Assembly: GCA_946480785.1 (NCBI GenBank)
Contig: CAMLLD010000061.1
Span: forward strand, 1 to 40,467
Length of the DNA: 40,467 nt
Direction: 5' to 3'
From: an uncultured Blastocatellia bacterium
Lineage (GTDB): Bacteria > Acidobacteriota > Blastocatellia > Pyrinomonadales > Pyrinomonadaceae
Shown: positions 32,944-40,467 of the stretch, piece by piece
How positions within the stretch are numbered: position 1 is the first letter of the stretch
How the letters are laid out: each line of letters starts with the position of its first letter
The notes under the pieces: model-generated
Told to the model about the DNA's origin: nothing
Databases searched by the model: none
What the model saw: only the letters and a program-made list of their open reading frames with translations
Translations under genes and position numbers: made by a program

Positions 32944-34200
32944 TTATTGCCAGGTGAATAAAGCCAACATCGTGTCGCTGCCCTTCTGCGCGTGGAAGTG
33001 GTAAGCATCGGAGCTTTCCCACGTCCGCAGCAGTCGTTGAAACGTTATTTCGTCACCATTAATGGCCGGAGCACTCCTTTTCATTTCCGCTTTGACGTGG
33101 TTGAGCGCCGCGCTCACGTTTTCACTCGGATTTTTATAGTTATCGAGCAACGTCAACCACGGTTCGAAATCCGCGAGCACGTTCGTCCAACCGTTACGCG
33201 GCGGCGTGCGAAACTTGCGAAACGCGAGCGGCAGGCGCGCTTGCGTACACACCATCGCCCGGCGCATCTGCCAAACGTCGGGAACCTTGATCGGCCGGGC
33301 GGTGCTGACGATCGCGAGCGACATGTCGGCGGAGTTTTCCCGGGAGAAGCGAGAAGCGTCGATCAGAAGATAGTCTTCGTGCTCGGGGTATTCCGTATAG
33401 ACCGTCAGGATCAGGCACTCGAAATCTCGATAGTCGATTCGCGCATATCCTTCGGGCACACTCTGCGGCGGGTCTTGATCGCTGAGCGCTTTGCGGATGG
33501 CCAGCGATCCGTTTTCCCTGACTTCGGCAATGAAAATCAGAGAACGCAAACCGTGCGAGCCGTAGCTCGAGTTAGAGCGAAAACGGATCTTGGTCGGCGT
33601 TTCGATGGCGCGGCCGCGGATTCGCTGAAGCTTGACCACAGAGTCTTGCAGGTAGAGAAAGGCGGTCGTGATCTCCGTGTTTTCGACCTTGGCTGACTCG
33701 CTGGGAGAGTAGGCGCCCGCGAGGATGTTTCTCAAAAAGTGCTCTTCCTCGTCGCTATTGATCTCCTCGTAGCCGCTCAGCTTTTTCTTCCACAGCTCAT
33801 ACGACTCCCACTCACATTTAATTTCGGTAGCTTGAATGATCTCAGTCACGCGTTCGAGGAAATGCTTGTGTTCTTCGAGCGGAGGTTCTTCCTGGTAGTC
33901 GAAGAACTTAAGAATGACTACGGCAGCGCCGAGGAAGGCGGCGAAGGGACCGCCAATCTTCAGTGCTAGCCAGGTGTCGTTCTTGAGCTCGCCTTCGACC
34001 CCGAAAAGCAGCGCCATGATCGAGGCCAGCACAAAGATCAGCATCAACACGATCACTCGATACTGCACTCGTGGTGGCGGCTTAAACGTGAAGAGCCAAA
34101 CCGGCGGCACAATGATCGCCACCAGCAGACCGATAGCACAGATCACCAGCAATAGTTGCGAAGGATTCGTTTGCAGGACCAGCCCGGGGGGAGCAAACAT
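32944..34200 (-). CDS. Membrane protein with large soluble domain, unknown
   Basis: The 418-residue protein has three hydrophobic segments in the first 100 residues (SQLLLVICAIGLLVAIIVPP; VIVLMLIFVLASIMALLFGV; GGPFAAFLGAAVVILKFF). A soluble region of about 320 residues follows, with no motif I recognise. Its middle part has an alternating beta pattern (ARIDYRDFECLILTVYTEYP). AGAGGA lies 9 bases before the ATG. It is the first gene of a pair with the MFS-like transporter and might be its regulatory or sensor subunit; that is only inferred from adjacency. Confidence 0.65.
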   Translation of the reverse strand: MFAPPGLVLQTNPSQLLLVICAIGLLVAIIVPPVWLFTFKPPPRVQYRVIVLMLIFVLASIMALLFGVEGELKNDTWLALKIGGPFAAFLGAAVVILKFFDYQEEPPLEEHKHFLERVTEIIQATEIKCEWESYELWKKKLSGYEEINSDEEEHFLRNILAGAYSPSESAKVENTEITTAFLYLQDSVVKLQRIRGRAIETPTKIRFRSNSSYGSHGLRSLIFIAEVRENGSLAIRKALSDQDPPQSVPEGYARIDYRDFECLILTVYTEYPEHEDYLLIDASRFSRENSADMSLAIVSTARPIKVPDVWQMRRAMVCTQARLPLAFRKFRTPPRNGWTNVLADFEPWLTLLDNYKNPSENVSAALNHVKAEMKRSAPAINGDEITFQRLLRTWESSDAYHFHAQKGSDTMLALFTWQ

Positions 34201-34466
34201 AGTGACACGTCCTCTGAGAGAGTTAATGAAACGACAGTTGACTAAGAGATCGCCGGGGTTCTGGACCTGGAGAGCAAATATAGACGGGCCAACCCGCTTA
34301 CTCGCTATTGCAGGACTACATCCGTTTGAGGCAACCGATTAACCGAGAGGGATAGTTGGTCACCTGGTTATGAGCGAGGACCTGCGGCGAAGTTAACGAG
34401 CGCATTCTACTCCCACCTCATTTCATAGTCGAGCTTTCGGCGGGCAAAGGTGGCCTCAAAAGTACG

Positions 34467-34495
34467 TTGACACTCAAAACACTTCGGCGTAGAGT
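34467..34495 (+). promoter_or_regulatory. sigma70-type promoter of the tyrosinase gene
   Basis: TTGACA (34467-34472), a 17-base spacer and TAGAGT (34490-34495) give a transcription start near 34502 and a leader of about 75 bases. In the rest of the 377-bp gap from 34201 to 34577 I see no further gene, repeat or strong hairpin. Confidence 0.65.
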
Positions 34496-34577
34496 CCGAA
34501 GCGCTTTTCCGAAATTCCTCGCCCAAGTAAAAAACAAATTCTCAGTTACTCAGCGACCTCGCTGCACAGGAGAAATG

Positions 34578-36191
34578 ATGGCCAATAAAATATCCCCCTT
34601 TACCCGTCGCTCGTTTTTGAAAACCACTCTGGCCGCTGCCGCCGGCGCCGCCGCGCTGCCGCGTGCGGCTTACGCTTTTACGCCGCCGCAGAACGCCAAG
34701 TACATTCGCTACAACGTCATGAGCGAGGGCGGAAAGAGAGCACTCGCGAGTTATTCGAAAGGCATACTGGCGATGCTCGCCCTGCGCCCCGATCACCCGC
34801 AAAACTGGTTTCGCAATGCCTTCATCCACCTGATGGACTGCCCGCACGGCAACTGGTGGTTCTACGTGTGGCATCGTGGTTACACCGGCTACTTCGAAGA
34901 GACGATCCGCAATCTCAGCGGCGACAGCAGCTTCGCTTTGCCCTACTGGGATTGGACCACGCTGCCTGAGATTCCCCAGATCATGTTCGAGTCCGTGCTG
35001 ACTCCCACCGACAAGGCGTTTGAGCCTTACACGAGAAGCCTGGATACGTTCACTGCGTTCATCCAACCGGCAATGAAGGCCTATTGGAATAGTCTCAACA
35101 CTGCGCAACGCAACCAACTCAACATCCGCGGCTATACGAGTTTCGATATGTTGTGGAATGACGTCACCGGCAATGGCGTTCCGGGTAACATGTGCTTCGC
35201 GACGACGCCCACGTCGCGCTATCTAAGCCGGACAAATCCGAAGCTCGATCCTACTACGGCCAAAGACTGCTCGCCGGAAACGATCAAGGCCGGTCTACAA
35301 CCAAAAGAGTTTTATAACCCAAACGTTTCGCTGAGCTTTACCAGCACGAAAACTCCGTCGCACATGACACCCCCGAGCGGGACTACGAAGTTTTCAATGA
35401 TCGAAGGTTTGCCGCATAACAATGTCCACAACAACATCGGCGGCTACCCTCAACTTGGCCAGGGCCCCTTCGGCAATATGACGAACTTCTTGTCGCCGGT
35501 TGACCCGATCTTCTATCTCCACCACGCGAACATCGATCGGTTGTGGGTGGCCTGGACGCACAAACAGCAGCGCGAAGGCTATCCGATTCTTCCGAGCGGA
35601 CAAGATCTAATAACGCTCTCGGAGGAACCGTTCTTGTTTTATGTTAATGGCAACGGTCAGTTCGTTGGGCCGAGTAAAGCGGGAGACTATTTGAGCACCG
35701 CGAAGTTTGATTATGAATACGAACCCGGTTTCGGCGATCAGCCCACGGCGGTCAGCAATGCGCGTCAGAAGCGCGGAACGATGCAAGTCCGAGGACAGGT
35801 AAAGGGTAACCGCGCCACGCTGACGGTTCCAGCCGCCGAGGTTAAGGAGCATCTCGCGGCTTCCGCTGCAACTCTCGTTGCCGAAGTCACAGTGCCGCAC
35901 CCGAGCACTGCTTCGGACCCGCGCGCATTCCACGTCCTGGTCGGAGCTCCGGCGGGATCAACGACGGTCGATGCGACGAGCCCGTACTTCGCCGGCACAG
36001 TGGCCTTCTTCGGCACTATGTCGCACCAGCATGCAGCTGGTGAGGCGACGTTCGCGGTTCCGTTGCCGAAAAGGCCGGAAGCCTTCGGCGCTCTCGCGGC
36101 TACCAACGCCACCGTGCAGATCAGCATCGTACCCGTGACCGGACAGACGCAACAGCCGTTGCTGAAAGCCGCGACGATACGGGCTCTCTAA
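34578..36191 (+). CDS. Tat-exported tyrosinase (type-3 copper oxidase)
   Basis: The 537-residue enzyme oxidises phenols to quinones. It begins with a twin-arginine signal (TRRSFLKTTLAAAAGAAALP), so it is exported folded. Copper site A is formed by the His in FIHLMDCPHGNWWF (two) and VWHRGYTGYFE. Copper site B is formed by the His in GLPHNNVHNN (two) and YLHHANIDRLW. An additional C-terminal domain of about 130 residues has a beta pattern and may cap the active site. ATG 34578 is 5 bases after AGGAG; an adjacent ATG at 34575 is closer. Small gene 36200 follows 8 bp later. Substrate unknown. Confidence 0.92.
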   Translation: MANKISPFTRRSFLKTTLAAAAGAAALPRAAYAFTPPQNAKYIRYNVMSEGGKRALASYSKGILAMLALRPDHPQNWFRNAFIHLMDCPHGNWWFYVWHRGYTGYFEETIRNLSGDSSFALPYWDWTTLPEIPQIMFESVLTPTDKAFEPYTRSLDTFTAFIQPAMKAYWNSLNTAQRNQLNIRGYTSFDMLWNDVTGNGVPGNMCFATTPTSRYLSRTNPKLDPTTAKDCSPETIKAGLQPKEFYNPNVSLSFTSTKTPSHMTPPSGTTKFSMIEGLPHNNVHNNIGGYPQLGQGPFGNMTNFLSPVDPIFYLHHANIDRLWVAWTHKQQREGYPILPSGQDLITLSEEPFLFYVNGNGQFVGPSKAGDYLSTAKFDYEYEPGFGDQPTAVSNARQKRGTMQVRGQVKGNRATLTVPAAEVKEHLAASAATLVAEVTVPHPSTASDPRAFHVLVGAPAGSTTVDATSPYFAGTVAFFGTMSHQHAAGEATFAVPLPKRPEAFGALAATNATVQISIVPVTGQTQQPLLKAATIRAL

Positions 36192-36199
36192 AATTTTCG

Positions 36200-36583
36200 A
36201 TGCAGACGTTGTTCGCAACTTTAATCGCTTTGTCACTTCTAGTGCAGACTGCCGGCGCGCCAGGACGAGTGGTAAATCTCGTCCTGCCGCGCAGCTTGAA
36301 CGCGGATGAGGGCGTCGTGCTCGAGTTGAAACTCGGCGTCCTCGAACGCGGCGATCAGATTGAAGTCGAAGCGATGTCAGGCAAGCTGTTGGGGGCGATT
36401 TCGCCGTATGGCATTCGCGCCGGTGAAGAGGCGGGGACTTACACGGTGCCCGTGCCTTCTGAGTTGGTCTCCGACAAACGTGTTTCGTTGCGCATAATTC
36501 TCAATCATCACAATCGCGACAAGCGCGCGCCTACGAAGCAGGAACTGCGTAGCGTACGACTGCAGATCACTCCCAGCCGCTAA
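36200..36583 (+). CDS. Small secreted protein after tyrosinase, unknown
   Basis: The 127-residue protein has a signal peptide (MQTLFATLIALSLLVQTAGA) and a beta-rich body (VVNLVLPRSLNADEGVVLELKLGVLERGDQIEVEAMSG and onwards). It starts 8 bp after the tyrosinase stop and is probably cotranslated. Such a partner could help copper loading or maturation, as small companions of Streptomyces tyrosinases do. But there is no His/Cys cluster and no similarity I can see, so this is only a suggestion. Confidence 0.7.
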   Translation: MQTLFATLIALSLLVQTAGAPGRVVNLVLPRSLNADEGVVLELKLGVLERGDQIEVEAMSGKLLGAISPYGIRAGEEAGTYTVPVPSELVSDKRVSLRIILNHHNRDKRAPTKQELRSVRLQITPSR

Positions 36584-36592
36584 CTGCTACCT

Positions 36593-37285
36593 TCAATAAT
36601 TCGTCAGGATCTCTTCCGGCTTGAACCCCATCTTGCCGAGACGTTCGCGCGTTTGGTCGATCATCTCTTTTGAGCCGCAGATCAACGCCACCGGCGATTT
36701 CAAATTCGGCAACACGTTGTCCAGGAGCGACTGCACGTAGCCGGTTGGACCAGCCCAGTCGTGACCGTCGGGACGCGAGATCACCTGGCGCAACTCGACG
36801 CCCGCGTTTCCCCACGCGTCTGTTTCGTCGCGATAACAAAAGTCGTCGGGTGTGCGTGCGCCGTAAAGCACGACGAGCTGGCCGAAGTCTTGTTTGCGTT
36901 TCAACGCATGACGCAGCGCGGAACGCAAAGGCGCGACGCCCGTACCCATCGCGACGAAGATCAGATCGCGCTGTTTCTGTTCGTCGAGCTTGAAACCGTG
37001 GCCGGCGATGCCGACGAGATCGATCGTCTGGCCCGCCCGCATGTCGTAGATGACGTCACTCGCGCCGCCTTTCTGTTTGACGAGTACTTCCAGATCGGGA
37101 TCTTCGGGCGCGCCGGCGAAGGCGAAGTAGGCCGGATGATGATCGGGAACGCGCAGCATGGCCACCTGGCCGGGAACGAAATCTAGATGTTTCGTTGCGT
37201 CTTTCACGCGCAGATCGACAGAGCGTGTGATGCGGGCCTGATCGCGAACTCTGGTGATGATGAGAGGCAGATCGATGTTCGTCAT
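36593..37285 (-). CDS. FAD/NAD(P)-binding oxidoreductase (ferredoxin reductase-like)
   Basis: The 230-residue protein has the FNR fold: an N-terminal FAD-binding beta-barrel (DFVPGQVAMLRVP; YFAFAGAPE) and a nucleotide-binding domain with FVAMGTGVAPLRSALRHAL, LYGARTPDDFCY and a terminal CGSKEMIDQTRERL. The plant-type ferredoxin domain is missing, so it must use a separate electron partner. It resembles the reductase subunits of hydrogenases or sulfur reductases and flavohaemoglobin modules. It converges on the small secreted protein gene. Confidence 0.86.
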   Translation of the reverse strand: MTNIDLPLIITRVRDQARITRSVDLRVKDATKHLDFVPGQVAMLRVPDHHPAYFAFAGAPEDPDLEVLVKQKGGASDVIYDMRAGQTIDLVGIAGHGFKLDEQKQRDLIFVAMGTGVAPLRSALRHALKRKQDFGQLVVLYGARTPDDFCYRDETDAWGNAGVELRQVISRPDGHDWAGPTGYVQSLLDNVLPNLKSPVALICGSKEMIDQTRERLGKMGFKPEEILTNY

Positions 37286-37309
37286 TTGTTCGTGAAGTGT
37301 AACAGGTGG

Positions 37310-37318
37310 TGATACAAT
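37310..37318 (+). promoter_or_regulatory. Extended -10 promoter close to gene start
   Basis: TGA-TACAAT is an extended -10 only 12 bases before the ATG at 37330. The predicted transcript would start within about 5 bases of the start codon, making it leaderless. No Shine-Dalgarno is visible, in agreement. Confidence 0.4.
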
Positions 37319-37329
37319 CCTCAGCCTAA

Positions 37330-37980
37330 ATGAACCTCATCCGCTCGAAAGCTTCGTTTCTGATTGTTTGTTTGGCGCTCGTTGCGGTGTGTGCGATCGT
37401 TGCGCCGGCGCAATCAGGACGAAGACAGCCGAAGGCTCCATCGGTTGCTCCCGTGCCGACGCCGACGCCCGAAGCGACGCCCGAAGCGAAGACACAGGAG
37501 AAGAAGTCAGAGCTCGGCTTTATTGTCGCGTCCGAACGCTACTCCGGTCTCGAGAATTATCCGTTCAGCTACTACGACGCGGTGATGGCGGGTTGTGCGG
37601 GCCGTCTGCGCTCGGCATCTTCCGCCACCATTGACGTTTCGCAGAACGACATCAGCCGCGGCGACGCGATCAAGAAAGCAAAAGCGGAGACGACGACCTA
37701 CGTCGTGTTAGTCAAGTTGAAGCTGGATGAGATGACGGCGCGCTCTTACGACGATCTGGAGGTTGAGTTTACGTTGTTTGCGCCGCAGACCGGGAAAGTC
37801 GTGACCTTCGGCACTGCCTATCAGAACGCGAACCAAACGGGACCGATCATCACCGCACCTAGATCGCGTGGCTCAAGCGGTGCGATGTATCGCGAGCAAT
37901 TCCTGAAACGCGCCGGTGAGGACGTCGCCCAACGAATCCTCAAAGCCTTGCACCTCGACACCGTTCCTGTCATTCGCTAA
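37330..37980 (+). CDS. Secreted protein with Pro/Thr linker, unknown
   Basis: The 216-residue protein has a signal peptide (MNLIRSKASFLIVCLALVAVCAIVAPAQ), a Pro/Thr-rich linker (APVPTPTPEATPEAKTQ), and a globular domain of about 160 residues (IVASERYSGLENYPFSYYDAVMAGCAGRL...TTYVVLVKLKLDEM...EVEFTLFAPQTGKVV). The pattern suggests an alpha/beta domain of the kind seen in bacterial lipoproteins that handle outer-membrane assembly, but I do not recognise the family. No lipobox. Probably transcribed as a leaderless mRNA. Confidence 0.75.
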   Translation: MNLIRSKASFLIVCLALVAVCAIVAPAQSGRRQPKAPSVAPVPTPTPEATPEAKTQEKKSELGFIVASERYSGLENYPFSYYDAVMAGCAGRLRSASSATIDVSQNDISRGDAIKKAKAETTTYVVLVKLKLDEMTARSYDDLEVEFTLFAPQTGKVVTFGTAYQNANQTGPIITAPRSRGSSGAMYREQFLKRAGEDVAQRILKALHLDTVPVIR

Positions 37981-38005
37981 CCCTTCGTAGTTCGACAAAG
38001 CAAAG

Positions 38006-39865
38006 CTATTCTTCGTAAAGCTTCTCGATCACGTCGCGATACTTCTCATCGATCACGCGGCGCTTTATTTTCAACGTTGGTGTGAGCTCGCCACCTTCGA
38101 TCGTGAATTCGTTTTCCAGCAGCGCGACCTTTTTTACTTTCTCGTAACGAGCGAGGTTCGGCGTTAACGCGTCGATCTGTCGCTGTAACAAGTCGATGAT
38201 TCGCGGATGCGAGCACAACTCGCTGCGGCTCTGAACTTCTATCCCTTTCAACTTGCAATACGACTCCAACTGCTCCCACACGGGCACGATCAACGCCGCC
38301 GGAAACTTTCGTTCGGATCCCACCAGCACAACCTGGTTCACAAAACGCGAGTTCTTGATCGCCTGCTCGATTGGCGCGGGCGCGATGTACTTCCCGCCGG
38401 AAGTTTTGAACAACTCTTTCTTCCGATCCGTGATGCGCAAATATCCTTCAGCGTCGAGCGTGCCGATGTCGCCGGTCTTGAACCAGCCGTCGTCAGTAAA
38501 CGCCGCGCGCGTCTCTTCCGGCTTGTTGTAATAACCGCGCATCACGTTTGGCCCGCGCACCTCGATCTCACCGTCCTCGGCAATGCGAACCTCGACGTGC
38601 GGAATCGCCTTGCCCACCGTGCCGATGCGATATTCTTCAAACGTACTCGCGCTGATCACGGGCGACGTTTCCGTCAACCCGTAGCCCTGAATGATCGGTA
38701 TGCCCGCGCCGATATAGACTGACGCGAGATCTTCAGACAAAGCCGCGCCGCCCGATAACAGCAAGCGGATGCGGCCGCCAAACGCCTCGCGCCACTTCGA
38801 AAAGACGAGTTTCGCAGCGAGCGCGTGTTGTACTTTGAGCGTCGCCGGCAGCGGCGTGTGGTTGTTGAAGTGCTGCGCGTACTCGCGCGCGACCGATATG
38901 GACCACGCCAGCAAGGTCTCGGCGAATTTTCCCGCCTCGGCAGCGTGCTCCTGGATGCGTTGGTAGATCTTCTCAAACAAACGCGGCACGCCGACAAGTA
39001 TCGTGGGCCGCACTTCTTTCAGGTTCGCGCCCACGGCCTGCAACGACTCCGCAAAATAAACCGCGATGCCGTGATGCAGATACATGTACATCGCCTGCCG
39101 CTCAAAGACGTGCGACAACGGCAGCACCGAAAGCACCGTGTCCTGCTCGCCCACCTCGAGATGGCCTGACGAGTCGATCAAATTCGAAACTAGGTTCGCG
39201 TGTGTGAGCATCACGCCTTTCGGCTCGCCCGTCGTTCCCGACGTGTAGATGATCGTGGCGAGATCTTCAGGCGTGATTTCAGCGACGAGTCGATCGACCA
39301 AATCCGGATCGCGTGCCAACAATTCGCGCCCCATCTCTTCCACTTGCGCCAACGTCAAACCATCCGCCGCACTAACATCTTCCTCATCAAAAAACACAAC
39401 GTGCTTGAGCTGCGCACACTCGCCGAGTATCTCTTTCAACTCGACAAACTTCTCGCGGTTCGCGAGAAACAACGCACTCGCGCCCGAGTCTTGCAAAATG
39501 TAACGCACCTGCGGCGGCGTCAGCGTCGGATAGATCGGCACGTCTACAGCGCCCGCAAACAAACAACCCGCATCCGTCAACGTCCACTCCACGCGGCTGT
39601 CCGAAAGCAACGCGACGCGATCGCCGTGACGAATTCCGATCGCGTAAAGCCCGGCGGCGATGTGTTTCGCGCGCGCCAGCATTTCATCGGACGACAACGG
39701 AACCCACTGACCATCGTGCTTGTAGTTCAAAGCGTCCGGACGATTGTGCGCGCGCACCGCACGCTTGAACACGTCGATCAGCGTCGCCGGTTCGCCGGGG
39801 CTGAACGGCCGGCGAACTGTCGCAGGCGGCCGCGCTACATCGATTTCAGCGGCCACGTGGTTCAC
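38006..39865 (-). CDS. fadD: Long-chain-fatty-acid--CoA ligase
   Basis: The 619-residue adenylate-forming enzyme activates fatty acids to acyl-CoA. Motifs in order: P-loop YTSGTTGEPKG, GYGLTETSPVI, WFKTGDIG, and LRITDRKKELFKTSGGKYIAP. The protein lacks a signal peptide and belongs to the FadD15/AMP-binding long-chain type. Its start overlaps the stop of the TetR gene (39862-39865), so the two are coupled. It supplies substrates for the FadN/FadA/FadE enzymes encoded 11 kb to the left. 38006-39865 is full length. Confidence 0.93.
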   Translation of the reverse strand: MNHVAAEIDVARPPATVRRPFSPGEPATLIDVFKRAVRAHNRPDALNYKHDGQWVPLSSDEMLARAKHIAAGLYAIGIRHGDRVALLSDSRVEWTLTDAGCLFAGAVDVPIYPTLTPPQVRYILQDSGASALFLANREKFVELKEILGECAQLKHVVFFDEEDVSAADGLTLAQVEEMGRELLARDPDLVDRLVAEITPEDLATIIYTSGTTGEPKGVMLTHANLVSNLIDSSGHLEVGEQDTVLSVLPLSHVFERQAMYMYLHHGIAVYFAESLQAVGANLKEVRPTILVGVPRLFEKIYQRIQEHAAEAGKFAETLLAWSISVAREYAQHFNNHTPLPATLKVQHALAAKLVFSKWREAFGGRIRLLLSGGAALSEDLASVYIGAGIPIIQGYGLTETSPVISASTFEEYRIGTVGKAIPHVEVRIAEDGEIEVRGPNVMRGYYNKPEETRAAFTDDGWFKTGDIGTLDAEGYLRITDRKKELFKTSGGKYIAPAPIEQAIKNSRFVNQVVLVGSERKFPAALIVPVWEQLESYCKLKGIEVQSRSELCSHPRIIDLLQRQIDALTPNLARYEKVKKVALLENEFTIEGGELTPTLKIKRRVIDEKYRDVIEKLYEE

Positions 39866-40467
39866 GATACTTCAACTCCGTTAAGAAAAATGTCGAGGAC
39901 CTGATCGGCCATCGGCGCGAGTTTGTAGCGGCGTTTGGAGAGGATCCAATTCGTAGCCATTTCGTCGAGCGCGCCAAACAAAATTTTGGCGACCACTTTC
40001 GCGTTGAGGTCACGGCGAAACACGCCCGCTCGTTGTCCTTCTTCAAAAGTCGAACGAATCAGCTCGAGATATTCGGCAAAACCGGCGGCGGAAAACTCTT
40101 CCATACACTTTGTCGAGCCGCGCAACTCCACCTGAAACACGACCGCCAGATCGCGATCGGCGCCTAATCTTTCCAGATGCAGCAAAGCGATGCGACGCAG
40201 CTTCTCGCGCGGATCGGAGATCTCTTTTATCTGCGCGCGCGCCGCGCTGAGCGCGTCGTCGACGCCGCGGTCGAAGATCGAGTGAAGAATTTCTTCTTTG
40301 CTTTTGAAGTAGAGATAAACGGTGCCGTCGGCGACACCGGCTTCACGCGCAATGTCGGCGACTTTCGAATTGAAGTAGCCGTTGTGCGCGAACACGCGAA
40401 TGGCGGCCCGCGAGATCGCCTCGCGCTTGTCGCCGCCTGCGGCTTTGGTGTTGCTGTTCAGTGTGCG
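39862..40467 (-). CDS. TetR-family regulator, FadR-like (N-terminus outside window)
   Basis: The frame is open to the right edge of the window (reading R-T-L-N-S-N-T-K-A-A-G-G-D-K-R inward), so the start codon is missing. The HTH reads SKVADIAREAGVADGTVYLYFKSKEEIL, typical of TetR. The ligand domain fits the TetR_C FadR type (FDRGVDDALSAARAQI; LELIRSTFEEGQRAGVFRRDLN). It overlaps the acyl-CoA synthetase gene by 4 bases. A TGAATGA-N4-TCATTCA palindrome in the fadN promoter is its probable target: acyl-CoA binding would release it and induce beta-oxidation. Regulator-operator pairing is inferred. Confidence 0.85.
   Translation of the reverse strand, partial: RTLNSNTKAAGGDKREAISRAAIRVFAHNGYFNSKVADIAREAGVADGTVYLYFKSKEEILHSIFDRGVDDALSAARAQIKEISDPREKLRRIALLHLERLGADRDLAVVFQVELRGSTKCMEEFSAAGFAEYLELIRSTFEEGQRAGVFRRDLNAKVVAKILFGALDEMATNWILSKRRYKLAPMADQVLDIFLNGVEVS

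Noticed and set aside
34467..34577. Longer N-terminus for tyrosinase starting at TTG 34467
   Set aside because: That TTG is the -35 box of the promoter, and the added 37 residues would precede a clear Tat signal with its own ribosome-binding site.

Overview
The window looks like chromosomal DNA of an uncultured or little-studied Gram-negative bacterium, most likely an Acidobacteriota (Blastocatellia/Pyrinomonadales-like). This is inferred from a long Oar-like outer-membrane receptor with an N-terminal carboxypeptidase-regulatory domain, a Bacillus-type fadN-fadA-fadE order, moderately high GC, and a mix of ATG, GTG and TTG starts. No rRNA, tRNA or CRISPR array was seen.

Layout. 1-2328: era (5' end cut off), prmA and rsmE, a ribosome-maturation run. 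2431-4131: a small unrecognised protein and a membrane-anchored subtilisin-like protease. 8345-4135 (minus): a single-domain response regulator, then an RsbW-like kinase, two tandem STAS antagonists, a DUF2062 membrane protein and a secreted TPR protein. 8439-10267: aroA-aroK, overlapping. 10325-12004: a radical SAM protein. 15313-12092 (minus): the Oar-like receptor. 16333-15491 (minus): phenylalanine 4-monooxygenase, preceded by a leader-peptide attenuator. 17528-16569 (minus): a stand-alone LigD-type polymerase domain. 17573-18214: YceI. 27686-18247 (minus): a long run of fadN, fadA, fadE, an MBL hydrolase, a double-PDZ protein, a zinc-ribbon coiled-coil protein and galE. 27818-30327: a transposase-less mobile cassette. 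30375-37980: an oxidoreductase, an MFS-like transporter with a membrane partner, a Tat-exported tyrosinase with a small secreted partner, an FAD/NAD(P) reductase and a secreted protein. 40467-38006 (minus): a TetR regulator (cut by the window end) overlapping a long-chain acyl-CoA synthetase.

Main discoveries. (1) Upstream of phenylalanine hydroxylase there is a promoter, a 31-codon leader ORF with six Tyr codons (five consecutive), a hairpin just after them, a possible antiterminator pairing and a strong intrinsic terminator that ends just before the gene's ribosome-binding site. This is the layout of a ribosome-mediated attenuator tuned to charged tRNA-Tyr, placed on the enzyme that makes tyrosine. 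(2) A 2510-bp element with about 26-bp terminal inverted repeats, extra subterminal repeat copies and a perfect 8-bp target duplication carries no transposase. It carries a HEPN-like gene paired with a winged-helix-like gene, plus a small cysteine-containing ORF. (3) A FadR-like palindrome lies exactly between the -35 and -10 of the fadNAE promoter, while a TetR/acyl-CoA-synthetase pair sits at the right edge. (4) A dispersed CACGGAT repeat occurs four times, always in the sense direction of its gene, twice in frame inside the housekeeping genes prmA and rsmE, and twice at the translation start of an operon gene.
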